A DNA stretch of 34,751 bases. Source: Pseudomonadota bacterium (GTDB taxonomy: Bacteria > Pseudomonadota > Alphaproteobacteria > Rhizobiales > Xanthobacteraceae). The notes below the pieces were generated by a model, which saw only the letters and a program-made list of their open reading frames with translations, was not told the origin of the DNA and ran no database searches. The DNA lies in the NCBI GenBank assembly GCA_016195095.1, contig JACQAE010000030.1, positions 1-34,751 of the forward strand. Reading direction: 5' to 3'. Below are positions 26,420 to 34,751 of this stretch, piece after piece (position 1 is the first letter of the stretch; every line of letters starts with the position of its first letter). The position numbers were made by a program, and so were the translations under genes.

Positions 26420-27432
26420 GGCGTCGCGCCCTGGTTCCCAATGACGCGCACCCGCATATCGTCGGCGTTATCGGCCATGGCAGGCGCGACGATGCGCTCG
26501 CCCTCCGACAGGCCCGCAATCACCTCGATGGCGCGGCTGCCGCGGATGCCAATTTTAACCGCGCGCCGGCGCGCGCGGTCGGCGTCGACGACATGCACCG
26601 CGTTGGCGCGCAACGCGTCGGCAGGTATGAGCAGAACGCCGGATTTCTCGCGCGTGACAATATTGACCTCGACGCTCATCCCGGGCTTGAGCGGCGTCTC
26701 GTCAGGTAGCGCGATGCGGATGCGATAGGTCTTGGTCACCGGGTCGCCCATGGGCGTGATTTCGCGCACCGCGCCGCGCAGTCCGCCATCCGGGAAGGCG
26801 TCGGTGCGCAAGAGCGCGGCCTGGCCGACGCCGACGCGCGGGATATCCTCCTCGTTGACTTCGGCGACGACCTGGAGCGGCTTGAGCACGCCGATGCGAA
26901 ACAGCACCTGGCCGATATCCGCCAATTCGCCGATCTCGCCGTCGCGCCGCAGCACCACGCCGTCCATCGGCGCGGTGATCGTATAGTCGTCGAGCCGCTC
27001 CATCTGCACGGAGATGAGCGCCTGAATCTGGCGCAACTCGCTCGACACGCGTTCGTGCGCCTGGGTCGTTGATGCGCCACGGCCGATCAGCTCGGTCTGG
27101 CGCGCCACTTCGCGCTTGGCGAAATCCTCGCGCGCCTTGTGTTCCTGCAGCTGCGCCCGCAGCTCGCGATCGTCGAGGCGGGCGAGAACGTCGCCGACCG
27201 CCACGGCACGCCCCTCGCAATCGCAGATATCGATGATGCGCTCGCGCACGACGCTGGCGACCTTGGCCCAACGCACTGGCTCGACCACGCCGGTGGCATA
27301 GACGATCTCGGCGGCGGTGCCGCGCACAACCGCCGCCACGGTTACCGGCGTGCCGCGCCCGAGGGCCCACCATGCTGCGCCGGCAGCGACGGCAATGCAG
27401 ACCAGGAGGAACGCGATGCGGCGAATGGCCAT
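26416..27432 (-). CDS. Efflux periplasmic adaptor (HlyD/MacA-type membrane fusion protein)
   Basis: This 338-residue adaptor has one N-terminal membrane anchor (residues 4-27), a lipoyl-like half motif (E-G-R-A-V-A-V-G-D-V-L-A-R-L-D-D), an alpha-helical hairpin (about 90-150), the second half motif (I-T-A-P-M-D-G-V-V-L-R-R-D-G-E), a beta-barrel domain and a membrane-proximal domain. It would link the inner-membrane permease to an outer-membrane channel, as MacA does. The ATG at 27432 leads straight into the anchor; the open frame far upstream runs antisense to hisS and is spurious. It is the first gene of the operon adaptor-permease-ATPase. No outer-membrane factor is encoded nearby. The substrate is unknown. 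Confidence 0.92.
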   Translation of the reverse strand: MAIRRIAFLLVCIAVAAGAAWWALGRGTPVTVAAVVRGTAAEIVYATGVVEPVRWAKVASVVRERIIDICDCEGRAVAVGDVLARLDDRELRAQLQEHKAREDFAKREVARQTELIGRGASTTQAHERVSSELRQIQALISVQMERLDDYTITAPMDGVVLRRDGEIGELADIGQVLFRIGVLKPLQVVAEVNEEDIPRVGVGQAALLRTDAFPDGGLRGAVREITPMGDPVTKTYRIRIALPDETPLKPGMSVEVNIVTREKSGVLLIPADALRANAVHVVDADRARRRAVKIGIRGSRAIEVIAGLSEGERIVAPAMADNADDMRVRVIGNQGATP

Positions 27433-27786
27433 GTGGTTCCGTGTCCCGCGCCGGCGAAACCGCGCTGCGGTCGCCGGCCGGCATAGTCCCCTATTGGTCT
27501 GACGCCGAAGGTTGAATCGCAAATGTCGGGGTCGGACCGCCCGTGTATCGAATCCGCGGTGCGACCAGTCCAAACGGATGCGAACCGTCTGTTCGAGTCG
27601 CACCACTGCAGCATATAGGCCGCTGGCGCGGCGAAACCAGGGCGCGGCGAGCATAGGTGGCATCGCGCGTTTGGTGCCGGCGACCGGGTGCGCCATTTCC
27701 CGCATGAGCACAATGGCGGCTGCCATGATGATTGAGCAATTCGCGTTCGCCTTGCGGCGGCGGCGGCCATACGTTACCAATTTGCC
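27433..27786. promoter_or_regulatory. Divergent region between efflux operon and hisS (354 bp)
   Basis: It must contain promoters for both directions. GGTGCGAC (27558-27565) pairs perfectly with GTCGCACC (27597-27604), and ACGG (27574-27577) pairs with CCGT (27585-27588) inside it, giving a nested stem. No gene and no clear -35/-10 pair were recognised. It may be an operator or an RNA leader structure. Confidence 0.4.
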
Positions 27787-29307
27787 GTGAACGCCGACGA
27801 AAAGCAGAACCGGCTCAGCGCGCGGCTTCCGCGCGGCCTCGATGATCGCGGCCCGGCGGAAATCGCCGCGACGCGCGTCATGCTGGACAAGATCCGCGTG
27901 GTCTATGAGCGCTACGGTTTCGAGCCGGTGGAAACACCGGCGATCGAATATACCGAGGCGCTGGGAAAATTCCTGCCAGACCAGGACCGGCCGAACGCGG
28001 GCGTGTTTTCGTTCCAGGACGACGACGAGCAATGGCTCTCGCTGCGCTACGACCTCACCGCGCCGCTCGCGCGCCATGTCGCGGCAAATTTCGACGCGCT
28101 GCCCAAGCCCTACCGCTCCTACCGCCACGGCTACGTGTTCCGCAACGAGAAGCCCGGCCCCGGCCGCTTCCGCCAGTTCATGCAGTGCGACGCCGATACG
28201 GTAGGTTCGGCCTCGCCCGCGGCCGACGCGGAAATCTGCATGATGGCGGCGGACACGATGGAGGCGCTGGGCATCCCGCGCGGCGCCTACGTGGTCAAGG
28301 TCAACAGCCGCAAAATTCTCGACGGCGTCCTCGAATCCATCGGCCTTGGCGGCTATGAAAACGCCGGCAGGCGCCTCACGGTTCTGCGCGCGATCGACAA
28401 GCTTGACCGATTGGGCGTCGAGGGCGTGCGCCATTTGCTCGGGCCGGGACGCAAGGACGAGAGCGGGGATTTCACCAAGGGCGCGGGGCTCGAAACGTGG
28501 CAAGCCGGCGTGATCCTCGGTATCTTCCGTGACGGCGGCGACAAAGGTTTTGATCTGATCGCAACGTCAATCGCGCTTCCCGACGGCAAGGCCGTGCGGG
28601 AAGCGAGTGAATTGTACCGGGCCGGCAGCGACGAGCTTGATGAAATCCGGAGTCTTCTGCTCGCCTCCGACTATGGTCCCGACCGTATTCGCATCGACGG
28701 AACTGTGGTGCGCGGCCTCGAATATTACACCGGGCCGGTGTTCGAGGTGGAGCTGACCTTTCCCGTTCAAGGCGACGACGGGCGGCCGGTGCGTTTTGGT
28801 TCCGTTGCAGGCGGCGGGCGCTATGATGGGCTCGTCGGCCGCTTCCGTGGTGAAGCGGTGCCGGCAACTGGATTTTCCATCGGCGTTTCGCGGCTCATGG
28901 CCGCGCTCACCCACCTCGGCAAAGTCGACGCACGCGCGCCTCCCGGACCGGTCGTGGTTATCGTGTTCGAGCGCGAGCGCATTGCCGACTACCAGAGCAT
29001 GGTGACCGCACTACGCAATGCCGGCATGCGCGCCGAACTTTATCTCGGCGCGGGAAAATTCGGCGCGCAGATGAAATACGCCGACAAGCGCAACGCGCCC
29101 TGCGTGGTGATTCAAGGCTCCGACGAAAGAGCCAAGGGCGAGGTCACCATCAAGGACCTCATCGTCGGCGCCGAACTCGCCAAGCTGGAGAAGGGCCGCG
29201 ACGAGCACCTCAAAAATCAGGCGCAGGCGCAACGCGCCGTGCCGCAAACACAACTCGTCTCAGCCGTTGCCGAAGTACTCGCTCGCCACGGCATTGCGTG
29301 GACCTAA
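27787..29307 (+). CDS. hisS: Histidyl-tRNA synthetase
   Basis: This class IIa synthetase of 506 residues charges tRNA-His. Class II motif 2 is [18 protein letters not shown], with the R-Y-D-L-T-A-P-L histidine loop before it. The histidine-specific [12 protein letters not shown] follows, and motif 3 is G-G-G-R-Y-D-G-L. The anticodon-binding domain includes [10 protein letters not shown]. The R-N-E-K-P-G-P-G-R form and the N-terminal extension are typical of alphaproteobacterial HisS rather than the regulatory HisZ. The start is probably GTG at 27787 without a good ribosome binding site; the next in-frame ATG would remove needed residues. Confidence 0.95.
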   Translation: MNADEKQNRLSARLPRGLDDRGPAEIAATRVMLDKIRVVYERYGFEPVETPAIEYTEALGKFLPDQDRPNAGVFSFQDDDEQWLSLRYDLTAPLARHVAANFDALPKPYRSYRHGYVFRNEKPGPGRFRQFMQCDADTVGSASPAADAEICMMAADTMEALGIPRGAYVVKVNSRKILDGVLESIGLGGYENAGRRLTVLRAIDKLDRLGVEGVRHLLGPGRKDESGDFTKGAGLETWQAGVILGIFRDGGDKGFDLIATSIALPDGKAVREASELYRAGSDELDEIRSLLLASDYGPDRIRIDGTVVRGLEYYTGPVFEVELTFPVQGDDGRPVRFGSVAGGGRYDGLVGRFRGEAVPATGFSIGVSRLMAALTHLGKVDARAPPGPVVVIVFERERIADYQSMVTALRNAGMRAELYLGAGKFGAQMKYADKRNAPCVVIQGSDERAKGEVTIKDLIVGAELAKLEKGRDEHLKNQAQAQRAVPQTQLVSAVAEVLARHGIAWT

Positions 29308-29419
29308 CCCGCGACCGCGAACTGCCGTGTAGCGTCGGCCGGGTCGCCGGCACATTACCGCCACGATTGCTGGCACATCGATACGGCGATCGCCGAGGAG
29401 TTGGCCGCAATGGCCGCCC

Positions 29420-30796
29420 TCACGCCGGCGCGCTGGCGGTGGCGACCACCTCCCTGGCCGGCGCGCGCACCAGCTTGGTCACCGCGCTTGCCGCGACGAT
29501 CGCCTGCTGCTGCGCGTAGGCCTCGTGGTTCTCCTCGATGTCGTCGAGATCGTAAAGATAGTTGACCATCAGGCCGTGCGCCTGCGCGATGCTGCGGTCG
29601 GAGGTGTCGCCCAACCAGTCGAGGCGCTCAAGCCGCGCGCCGTTACCAAGATGGAAGCGCGCGACCGCGTCGAGCGGCGTGCCGCGCGGCGAGCGCGCGC
29701 GCACGAAATAATAGGCGGCCGCGCGCATGAACGGCTCCTGCATCGCCGCCGCCGCGTCCGCATCCTTCCACCATTGCGGCCGATCGAGGCCGGCAAGCTT
29801 GGCGCGGTCGTCCGCCGACAGCACGACGGAGGCATCCGCCTTGCGCTCGCGCGCGAGCCAATCGGCAAGGCCCGGCGCCGGCGAGAGCGTCACGAAATTG
29901 GCAAGCCGCGGCAATTCGCGCGTGATCTCCTCGACCACCTGCTTGATGAGGAAGTGTCCGAAGCTGACGCCCGCCAGCCCGCGCTGGCAGTTGGAGATCG
30001 AGTAGAACACGGCAGTATTTGCGCGCGCCGGCGCCACCGGCTCGCCGTCGCCGTCAAGGATGGGGGCAATCGCGCCGGGTATCTCGCGCATCAGCGCGAC
30101 CTCGACAAAGATCAGCGGCTCGTCGACCAGGGCGGGATGGAAGAAGGCGTAACACCGCCGGTCCGGCGGATCGATGCGGCTGCGCAGGTCGTTCCAGTCA
30201 TTGATGGCGTGCACCGCCTCGTAGCGAATGATCTTTTCCAGGATGTTCGCCGGCGTCGACCAGTCGATCCGGCGCAACACCAGGAAACCGCGATTGAACC
30301 AGGACGAGAACAGGTGGACGAAGTCCGCGTCGAGCGCGGCGAGGTCGTCGCGGTGGCGCATGGCGTCGATGAACTGCGCTCGCATGCGCACCAGCGCCGC
30401 GGTGCCGCCGGGCGCGAGATTGAGCCGGCGCAGCAGTTCCTGGCGCCGCGGCTCGGCGGCGACGTGCAGCTCGGCCGCCGTCTCGTCGGTCTGCCTGCCT
30501 TGCCAGGCGGCGACGGCCCTGGCAATGCGCGAATGATCGGGGCCGAAATCGCGGGCGAGCGATTCAAAAAAACCGATGCGCGGGCCGGTCGTGAGGTCTC
30601 CGTATCGCGCCAGCACCTCGCGCGCGAGCGCGACGCCCGAGGCCTCGCCACGCCCCGAGAGGAGCTGCTCGCACAGCTCGACCAGGCTCGCCGATTGCTG
30701 CTCCGCCGCCTCGCGCCGGTCGCGCGTGCGCTCGATCAGCGAACGCCCGCGCTCCGCGATGGTCTGCAAGAGATCACCAAAAAACGATGTATTCAC
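29420..30796 (-). CDS. Malonyl-CoA decarboxylase
   Basis: The enzyme converts malonyl-CoA to acetyl-CoA and CO2, the last step of malonate use (MatA in rhizobia). The 458-residue protein has the N-terminal helical domain and the GNAT-like catalytic domain. Y-S-I-S (265-268), the conserved segment with the catalytic serine, is followed by G-L-A-G-V-S-F-G-H-F-L-I-K. The catalytic His lies in F-H382-L-G-N-G-A-R-L-E-R. The GTG at 30796 has GGGGA seven bases upstream and is preferred over the TTG at 30817. It is divergent from a CaiB/BaiF CoA-transferase across 131 bp, near a TRAP transporter. This suggests malonate or dicarboxylate catabolism. No malonyl-CoA synthetase (MatB) is visible. Confidence 0.94.
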   Translation of the reverse strand: MNTSFFGDLLQTIAERGRSLIERTRDRREAAEQQSASLVELCEQLLSGRGEASGVALAREVLARYGDLTTGPRIGFFESLARDFGPDHSRIARAVAAWQGRQTDETAAELHVAAEPRRQELLRRLNLAPGGTAALVRMRAQFIDAMRHRDDLAALDADFVHLFSSWFNRGFLVLRRIDWSTPANILEKIIRYEAVHAINDWNDLRSRIDPPDRRCYAFFHPALVDEPLIFVEVALMREIPGAIAPILDGDGEPVAPARANTAVFYSISNCQRGLAGVSFGHFLIKQVVEEITRELPRLANFVTLSPAPGLADWLARERKADASVVLSADDRAKLAGLDRPQWWKDADAAAAMQEPFMRAAAYYFVRARSPRGTPLDAVARFHLGNGARLERLDWLGDTSDRSIAQAHGLMVNYLYDLDDIEENHEAYAQQQAIVAASAVTKLVRAPAREVVATASAPA

Positions 30797-30803
30797 CGTG
30801 ACG

Positions 30804-30808
30804 TCCCC
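30804..30808 (-). promoter_or_regulatory. Ribosome binding site deciding the GTG start of malonyl-CoA decarboxylase
   Basis: GGGGA on the minus strand lies seven bases before the GTG at 30796. The in-frame TTG at 30817 would place this sequence inside the coding region. Confidence 0.5.
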
Positions 30809-30927
30809 GATTGCCAAGGCCTGCCGCCTGAGCGGCTGCGCGGCACAGGTATAGACAAATTCCGGCGATCAGGCGACACAGCCGTGACGCCTTGGCGGCG
30901 CGCCGCCACAACCTTGAGGTTTGCTTG

Positions 30928-32100
30928 ATGCCTGGTCCCCTTGCCGGCCTGAAAGTGCTTGAACTTGCTCGCATCCTCGCCGGGCCCTGGGCCGGACAGA
31001 TTCTTGCCGATCTTGGCGCCGACGTAATCAAGGTCGAGCGGAGCGGGACCGGAGACGACACCCGCGCCTGGGGACCGCCATTTGTCGCCGGCCACGGTGA
31101 GACGCATCTCGGCGCCGCCTATTTCCATGCTACGAATCGCGGCAAGCGCTCCATCGCGCTTGATTTCGAGGGCGAGGATGGCCGGCGCATCGTGCGCAAG
31201 CTCGCCGCACGATCCGACGTTTTGATCGAGAATTTCAAGGTCGGGGGCTTGAAGAAATTCGCCCTCGATTACGCGATCCTCGGTCCGGAAAACCCGCGCC
31301 TGATCTACTGTTCCGTTACCGGATTCGGCCAGACGGGACCCTATGCCGCGCGCGCAGGCTACGACCTGATGGCGCAGGGCATGGCCGGCTTCATGAGCCT
31401 CACCGGCGCGGCCGCGGGCGAGCCGACGCGTGCCGGCGTGCCAGTATCGGACATCTTCACCGGCGTCTATTCGGTCATCGGCATTCTTGCCGCGCTGGCC
31501 CGCCGCGAGAAGACCGGCAAAGGCGGATACATCGACACCGCGCTAATCGATACCACTGTAGGCGTCCTCGCCAACCAGGCGCTGAACTATTTCGTTTCCG
31601 GCGAGACGCCTGTGCGCATTGGCAACGCACATCCCAATATCGTTCCCTACCAGGTCTTCCCGGTCGCCGACGGCCATATCATCATCGCCACCGGCAACGA
31701 CGGCCAATACGTCAAGCTATGCGGCGTATTGGGAGCGCCGCAGCTTGCCCGCGACGCCACCTACAAGGACAATACCAGCCGGCTTGCCAACCGCGCGGCG
31801 CTAATCGAACTGCTCTGCGCGCTGACTCTGAAATTCCGCAGCGCCGACCTGCTCGCCCAACTGGCGGCGGTAGGCGTACCGGCGGGCCCGATCAATACGC
31901 TCGACCAGGTCTTTGCCGATCCGCAGGTCGTGCATCGCGGCCTGCGCATCGAGCCGGCGAGCGCAGATGCCAAGGATGGCAAGATCGCCGGCCTGCGCAC
32001 GCCGATCATGCTCGACGGCGCGCCCATGGCGTCGCCAAGGCCGTCGCCGCGCCTTGGCGAGCACACGCGCGAAATCCTGCGCGAGATCGGCGAGGGTTGA
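30928..32100 (+). CDS. CaiB/BaiF-family (type III) CoA-transferase
   Basis: Family III transferases move CoA between carboxylic acids through a covalent Asp intermediate. The 390-residue protein opens with P-L-A-G-L-K-V-L-E-L-A-R-I-L-A-G-P and has D-L-G-A-D-V-I-K-V-E, N-R-G-K-R-S-I-A-L-D, and the catalytic region A-R-A-G-Y-D-L-M-A-Q-G, where Asp is the nucleophile. P-T-R-A-G-V-P-V-S-D and the late G-V-P-A-G-P-I-N are also conserved. The ATG at 30928 follows GAGG by nine bases; an in-frame start at 30892 lacks a site. Its divergent neighbour makes acetyl-CoA from malonyl-CoA, so a malonate or succinate CoA-transfer role is possible. Substrate cannot be read from the sequence. Confidence 0.93.
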   Translation: MPGPLAGLKVLELARILAGPWAGQILADLGADVIKVERSGTGDDTRAWGPPFVAGHGETHLGAAYFHATNRGKRSIALDFEGEDGRRIVRKLAARSDVLIENFKVGGLKKFALDYAILGPENPRLIYCSVTGFGQTGPYAARAGYDLMAQGMAGFMSLTGAAAGEPTRAGVPVSDIFTGVYSVIGILAALARREKTGKGGYIDTALIDTTVGVLANQALNYFVSGETPVRIGNAHPNIVPYQVFPVADGHIIIATGNDGQYVKLCGVLGAPQLARDATYKDNTSRLANRAALIELLCALTLKFRSADLLAQLAAVGVPAGPINTLDQVFADPQVVHRGLRIEPASADAKDGKIAGLRTPIMLDGAPMASPRPSPRLGEHTREILREIGEG

Positions 32101-32129
32101 GCACGCAGAGCCTTAGGCCGCGCCGCGCA

Positions 32130-33449
32130 CTACCTCTTGATCTGGCCCATCATGGTGTCAGGGAGCCAAGTGGCGATTTCCGGAACCAGGCTCAGGATGA
32201 CGATACCCACCACCATGCACAGGACATAGGGCACCGAGCCGAGCAACACGGTGCGCGTCGGCACGTCGGGCGCGATGGCATTGACCACGAACAGGTTGAG
32301 CCCGACAGGCGGCGTGATCAGCCCGATCTCCATGTTGATGGTCACGATGACGCCGAACCAGACAGGGTCGAAGCCGGCTCCGGTGATGATCGGAAGCAGG
32401 ATCGGCGCGGTCATGAGGATGATCGCCGCCGGCGGGATGAAGCAGCCGCAGACCAGCAGGAAGAGGTTGATCATTCCCATCAGCACCCAACGATTGAGCT
32501 GCATCGCCGCGATACCTTGCGCCAATGTCTGGGTGAGATAGAGCGAGGTGAGCATGTATCCGAACAGCACCGCGGCCGCGATGATCATCAGGATCATCAC
32601 CGATTCTCGGGTGGTGTCGCGCAGGATCGCCCACCAATCGCGCGGCCGCCACATGCGGTAGATGATCACGGCAAGGACGACACAAAGCGCCGCCCCGACG
32701 CCGGCCGCCTCGGAAGGCGTCGCCACGCCGCCATAGAGCACGTAGAGGACGCCACCGACGATGAACAGGAACGGCGCCACCTTGGGGACGGATTCGAATT
32801 TTTCCTTCCAGCTATAGCGAAACCCCGCCGCGTAGGGACGGAAGCCCTGCATCCAGATATAAATCAGCGTGTAGAGAATGAAGAGCGTAGTGAGCAGCAG
32901 GCCCGGCATCACGCCGGCGAGGAACAGCCGCCCGATCGACGTCTCGGTGGCGATGCCGTAAAGAATGAAGGTAATCGAGGGCGGAATGAGAATTCCAAGC
33001 GTGCCTCCAGCGCAGATCGATCCGGTGGCGATCTCGTCGGGATAGCCGCGCTTGCGCATCTCGGGAATGCCCATCTTCCCGATTGCCGCGCAGGTCGCGG
33101 GTGAGGACCCGGTCAACGCCGCAAACAGCGCGCAGGCGCCGATATTGGAGATCACGAGGCCGCCGGGCACTCGATAGAGCCAGCGATCGAGCGCCTCGTA
33201 GAGGTCCTTGCCGGCCGGCGAGGTTCCGATCGCCGCGCCCATCATGATGAACATCGGGATCGATACCAGCGTAAAATCGTTGAGACCGGCGTAGAACGTT
33301 TCGGCGACCGCGCGCAGCGAATCGAGGCCATGAAACAGCACGAGGAACACGATGGAGATCGCTCCGAGCGCGAACGCGACCGGCGCGCCGGAAAGAAAAA
33401 CGACGACCGTGACGACGAGGACGAGCAAGCCCTGCTGGGTCGGCGTCAT
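32130..33449 (-). CDS. TRAP transporter large permease (DctM-type)
   Basis: This 439-residue integral membrane protein has about 12 predicted helices, the ion-coupled transport subunit of a TRAP carboxylate transporter. Family features include the P-V-A-F-A-L-G opening helix, F-I-M-M-G-A-A-I-G-T-S in the first half, A-L-T-G-S-S-P-A-T-C-A-A-I-G, and I-P-P-S-I near the middle. G-L-I-T-P-P-V-G-L-N-L-F-V, the standard DctM C-terminal signature, follows. The ATG at 33449 overlaps the small-permease stop (ATGA). It ends 30 bp from the convergent CoA-transferase gene. Confidence 0.94.
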   Translation of the reverse strand: MTPTQQGLLVLVVTVVVFLSGAPVAFALGAISIVFLVLFHGLDSLRAVAETFYAGLNDFTLVSIPMFIMMGAAIGTSPAGKDLYEALDRWLYRVPGGLVISNIGACALFAALTGSSPATCAAIGKMGIPEMRKRGYPDEIATGSICAGGTLGILIPPSITFILYGIATETSIGRLFLAGVMPGLLLTTLFILYTLIYIWMQGFRPYAAGFRYSWKEKFESVPKVAPFLFIVGGVLYVLYGGVATPSEAAGVGAALCVVLAVIIYRMWRPRDWWAILRDTTRESVMILMIIAAAVLFGYMLTSLYLTQTLAQGIAAMQLNRWVLMGMINLFLLVCGCFIPPAAIILMTAPILLPIITGAGFDPVWFGVIVTINMEIGLITPPVGLNLFVVNAIAPDVPTRTVLLGSVPYVLCMVVGIVILSLVPEIATWLPDTMMGQIKR

Positions 33450-33970
33450 GATCGATCATCCTGGCGTGGCGCGAGGCCGAAGGGCGGTTCGCGCCCGCTG
33501 ACCAAATTGATGACGTCGGCGATATATTGCAGCGACAGGATGCCAAGCCCGATCGGCATCGCCGCGTAGGGAATCCACAGCCGCGCCCGCCACATCGTGT
33601 CGGACACCCAGGCGTTTTCCCAGGCCTCGTGCCAGAACATAAAGGTCAGCACGCTCATCGCCAGCGCGAAGAACAGCGACAGGAACGCCGCGACCAGCGC
33701 CAGGCGATAGCGCATGCGCTGGCTGACATAGAGCGGCACGACGTCGACATTGACGTGGCCGCGCGTCATGAGCACGTAGGGGCTGCCGATGAAGGTCGCG
33801 GCGACAAGGCTATAGGTGACGAAATCGGTCTGCCAGATCGTGTTCTCATTAAGCACGTAGCGGGCGAACACCATCTGGCAGACGATGACGACGCTGGCGG
33901 CGATGAGCAGGCCCGCGACCACGCCGCAGGCCTGCGAAACGAGCGTGACGGCGCGGACGAAAACGATCAT
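33446..33970 (-). CDS. TRAP transporter small permease (DctQ-type)
   Basis: This 174-residue, four-helix membrane protein forms the membrane complex with DctM. Helices lie at about 13-35, 50-68, 90-112 and 133-155. The R-Y-V-L-N-E-N-T-I-W segment after helix 1 and the R-G-H-V-N-V-D loop are DctQ hallmarks. It begins at ATG 33970 and is translationally coupled to DctM through a four-base overlap. A strong GC hairpin (34003-34029) separates it from the binding-protein gene upstream. Confidence 0.92.
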   Translation of the reverse strand: MIVFVRAVTLVSQACGVVAGLLIAASVVIVCQMVFARYVLNENTIWQTDFVTYSLVAATFIGSPYVLMTRGHVNVDVVPLYVSQRMRYRLALVAAFLSLFFALAMSVLTFMFWHEAWENAWVSDTMWRARLWIPYAAMPIGLGILSLQYIADVINLVSGREPPFGLAPRQDDRS

Positions 33971-34002
33971 GCGGCGACTGTCCGAAGGCCGGGGTTTGCG
34001 GC

Positions 34003-34029
34003 CGGCCGGGGGCGTTGCGCCCCCGGCCG
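34003..34029 (-). terminator. GC-rich hairpin between dctP-like and dctQ-like genes
   Basis: A 12-bp perfect stem (34003-34014 with 34018-34029) closes a three-base TTG loop. It begins eight bases after the binding-protein stop. No T tract follows. Such hairpins behind binding-protein genes commonly protect the upstream message or partly terminate, giving more binding protein than permease. Confidence 0.6.
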
Positions 34030-34036
34030 CGCCACG

Positions 34037-34751
34037 TCATTTCACGGCCAGCGCTTCGTCGATCAACTTCTTGCCGTCGGGAACCTCCTTCGCGAATTGC
34101 GCGTAGGAGCTCTCGCGCGCCACACTCAGCCATTTGTCGTATTCCGCCGCCGTCATGCTGACGACCTCGACATTGTTGTCCTTGAAGGCCTTGACCATCT
34201 TGCTGTCGAGGCCGGCGGCCTCCTTGCGGAAATAGGCCTCCGATTTCTTGCCGGAGGCGAGCAACACGTCCTGCTGCTGCTTGTTGAGTCGGCTGAAGTT
34301 GCGCTTCGACATCAGCACCGGCTCATACATGAACCACAGTGCGTTCTCGCCCGGCGCGGTGATGCATTTGACCTGCTCATAAAGGCGGAAGGAAACGAAG
34401 CTACCGGTCGAGGTGTCGGTCGCGTCGGCGACGCCCGTCTGCAGCGCGTTATAGACCTCGTTTGAAGGGATCGACACAATCGATCCGCCGGCCTTCTGCC
34501 ACATGGCGGCGAATGTCGGGCCGGCGGAACGGATCTTCAAGCCCTTCATATCGTCGGGCGTGCGGATGCAGCCTTTCTTGGAGGCCACCGCGCCGGCGAG
34601 CCATGCGTCGGCCAGGACGATAACGCCGGCCTTGTCGATACGGCTGCGGATATCCTGCATGAACGGCGAATTATCGAGCCGCGCTGCGCGCTCGTGGTTG
34701 CGCACGAGGCCGGGCATGAGCGTGGCGCCGAAGGCGCGCACCTTGCCGCTA
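34037..34751 (-). CDS. TRAP transporter solute-binding protein (DctP-type), 5' end outside window
   Basis: This is the C-terminal 237 or so residues of a periplasmic TRAP binding protein; the frame is open to the window edge, where it reads S-G-K-V-R-A-F. Family features include the G-L-K-I-R-S-A-G-P segment with the conserved Arg that binds the ligand carboxylate, V-S-I-P-S-N-E-V-Y-N-A-L-Q-T-G-V-A-D-A-T, and the C-terminal helices. It is the first gene of the TRAP operon (binding protein, DctQ, DctM). The set resembles MatPQM-type and DctPQM-type transporters; the ligand is unknown. Confidence 0.93.
   Translation of the reverse strand, partial: SGKVRAFGATLMPGLVRNHERAARLDNSPFMQDIRSRIDKAGVIVLADAWLAGAVASKKGCIRTPDDMKGLKIRSAGPTFAAMWQKAGGSIVSIPSNEVYNALQTGVADATDTSTGSFVSFRLYEQVKCITAPGENALWFMYEPVLMSKRNFSRLNKQQQDVLLASGKKSEAYFRKEAAGLDSKMVKAFKDNNVEVVSMTAAEYDKWLSVARESSYAQFAKEVPDGKKLIDEALAVK

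Noticed and set aside
27558-27605. tRNA-like segment with GTTCGAGTC and a CACCA end
   Set aside because: The T-stem does not pair, there is no D-arm or anticodon arm, and the 47-base span is too short for a tRNA.
27433-28503. Long upstream extension of the efflux adaptor frame
   Set aside because: It is antisense to hisS; the ATG at 27432 leads directly into a membrane anchor as in the family.
29525-30928. Plus-strand open frame over malonyl-CoA decarboxylase
   Set aside because: Fully antisense to a clear enzyme gene; no recognisable domain.
31719-33104. Long plus-strand open frame rich in His, Arg and Asp
   Set aside because: It runs out of the CoA-transferase gene in another frame and antisense to the DctM gene, with the low-complexity composition typical of shadow frames in GC-rich DNA.
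1-34751. CRISPR arrays, transposases, integrases, toxin-antitoxin or phage genes
   Set aside because: None was seen. The repeats found are dispersed and lack the regular spacing of CRISPR, and no encoded protein has mobile-element or defence signatures.

Overview
The window reads as a GC-rich alphaproteobacterial chromosome, most likely Hyphomicrobiales (Rhizobiales) of the Bradyrhizobium/Xanthobacteraceae type. This rests on the protein families and their order (ribF, ileS, lspA, M16 pair; cheY-cheZ with a TipF-like EAL protein; orphan Bug/TctC binding proteins; a MatPQM-like TRAP system) and on short dispersed repeats of a kind common in that group. The assignment is inference. No rRNA, tRNA, CRISPR array, IS element or prophage was found.

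Layout. 1-953: a metallo-beta-lactamase-fold hydrolase destroyed by two frameshifts and an amber codon. 1021-3004: two convergent Bug-type solute-binding proteins. 3176-7100: a TetR regulator divergent from an exporter operon (LolD-like ATPase plus an 803-residue double-FtsX permease), with two inverted repeats between them. 7211-19692: a long minus-strand housekeeping run, in transcription order ribF, ileS, lspA, a secreted proline-rich protein, two M16 peptidases, pgi, arfB and mutL. 20209-24322: cheY and cheZ (plus), then a HAD hydrolase and a TipF-like degenerate EAL protein (minus). 24450-27432: a three-gene MacAB-like efflux operon (minus) whose permease carries an in-frame amber codon. 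27787-29307: hisS. 29420-34751: malonyl-CoA decarboxylase (minus), a divergent type III CoA-transferase (plus), and a DctP-DctQ-DctM TRAP transporter (minus; dctP runs off the window).

How the genes work together. ileS-lspA-M16 is an envelope and translation cluster. CheY, CheZ and the TipF-like protein suggest a flagellated cell with an accessory chemotaxis locus. The last 5 kb could form a malonate or dicarboxylate unit: TRAP import, CoA transfer, then decarboxylation to acetyl-CoA.

Most notable points: (i) MutL keeps its ATPase and the end of its C-terminal domain but lacks the linker and the DQHA(x)2E(x)4E metal-binding region; (ii) several other genes in the same window are broken; (iii) malonyl-CoA decarboxylase lies beside a CoA-transferase and a TRAP transporter with no MatB-type synthetase visible; (iv) two families of short repeats sit only between genes; (v) an 18-bp perfect inverted repeat lies exactly where cheZ and the HAD gene converge. 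I found no clear evidence of an entirely new defence or mobile system.
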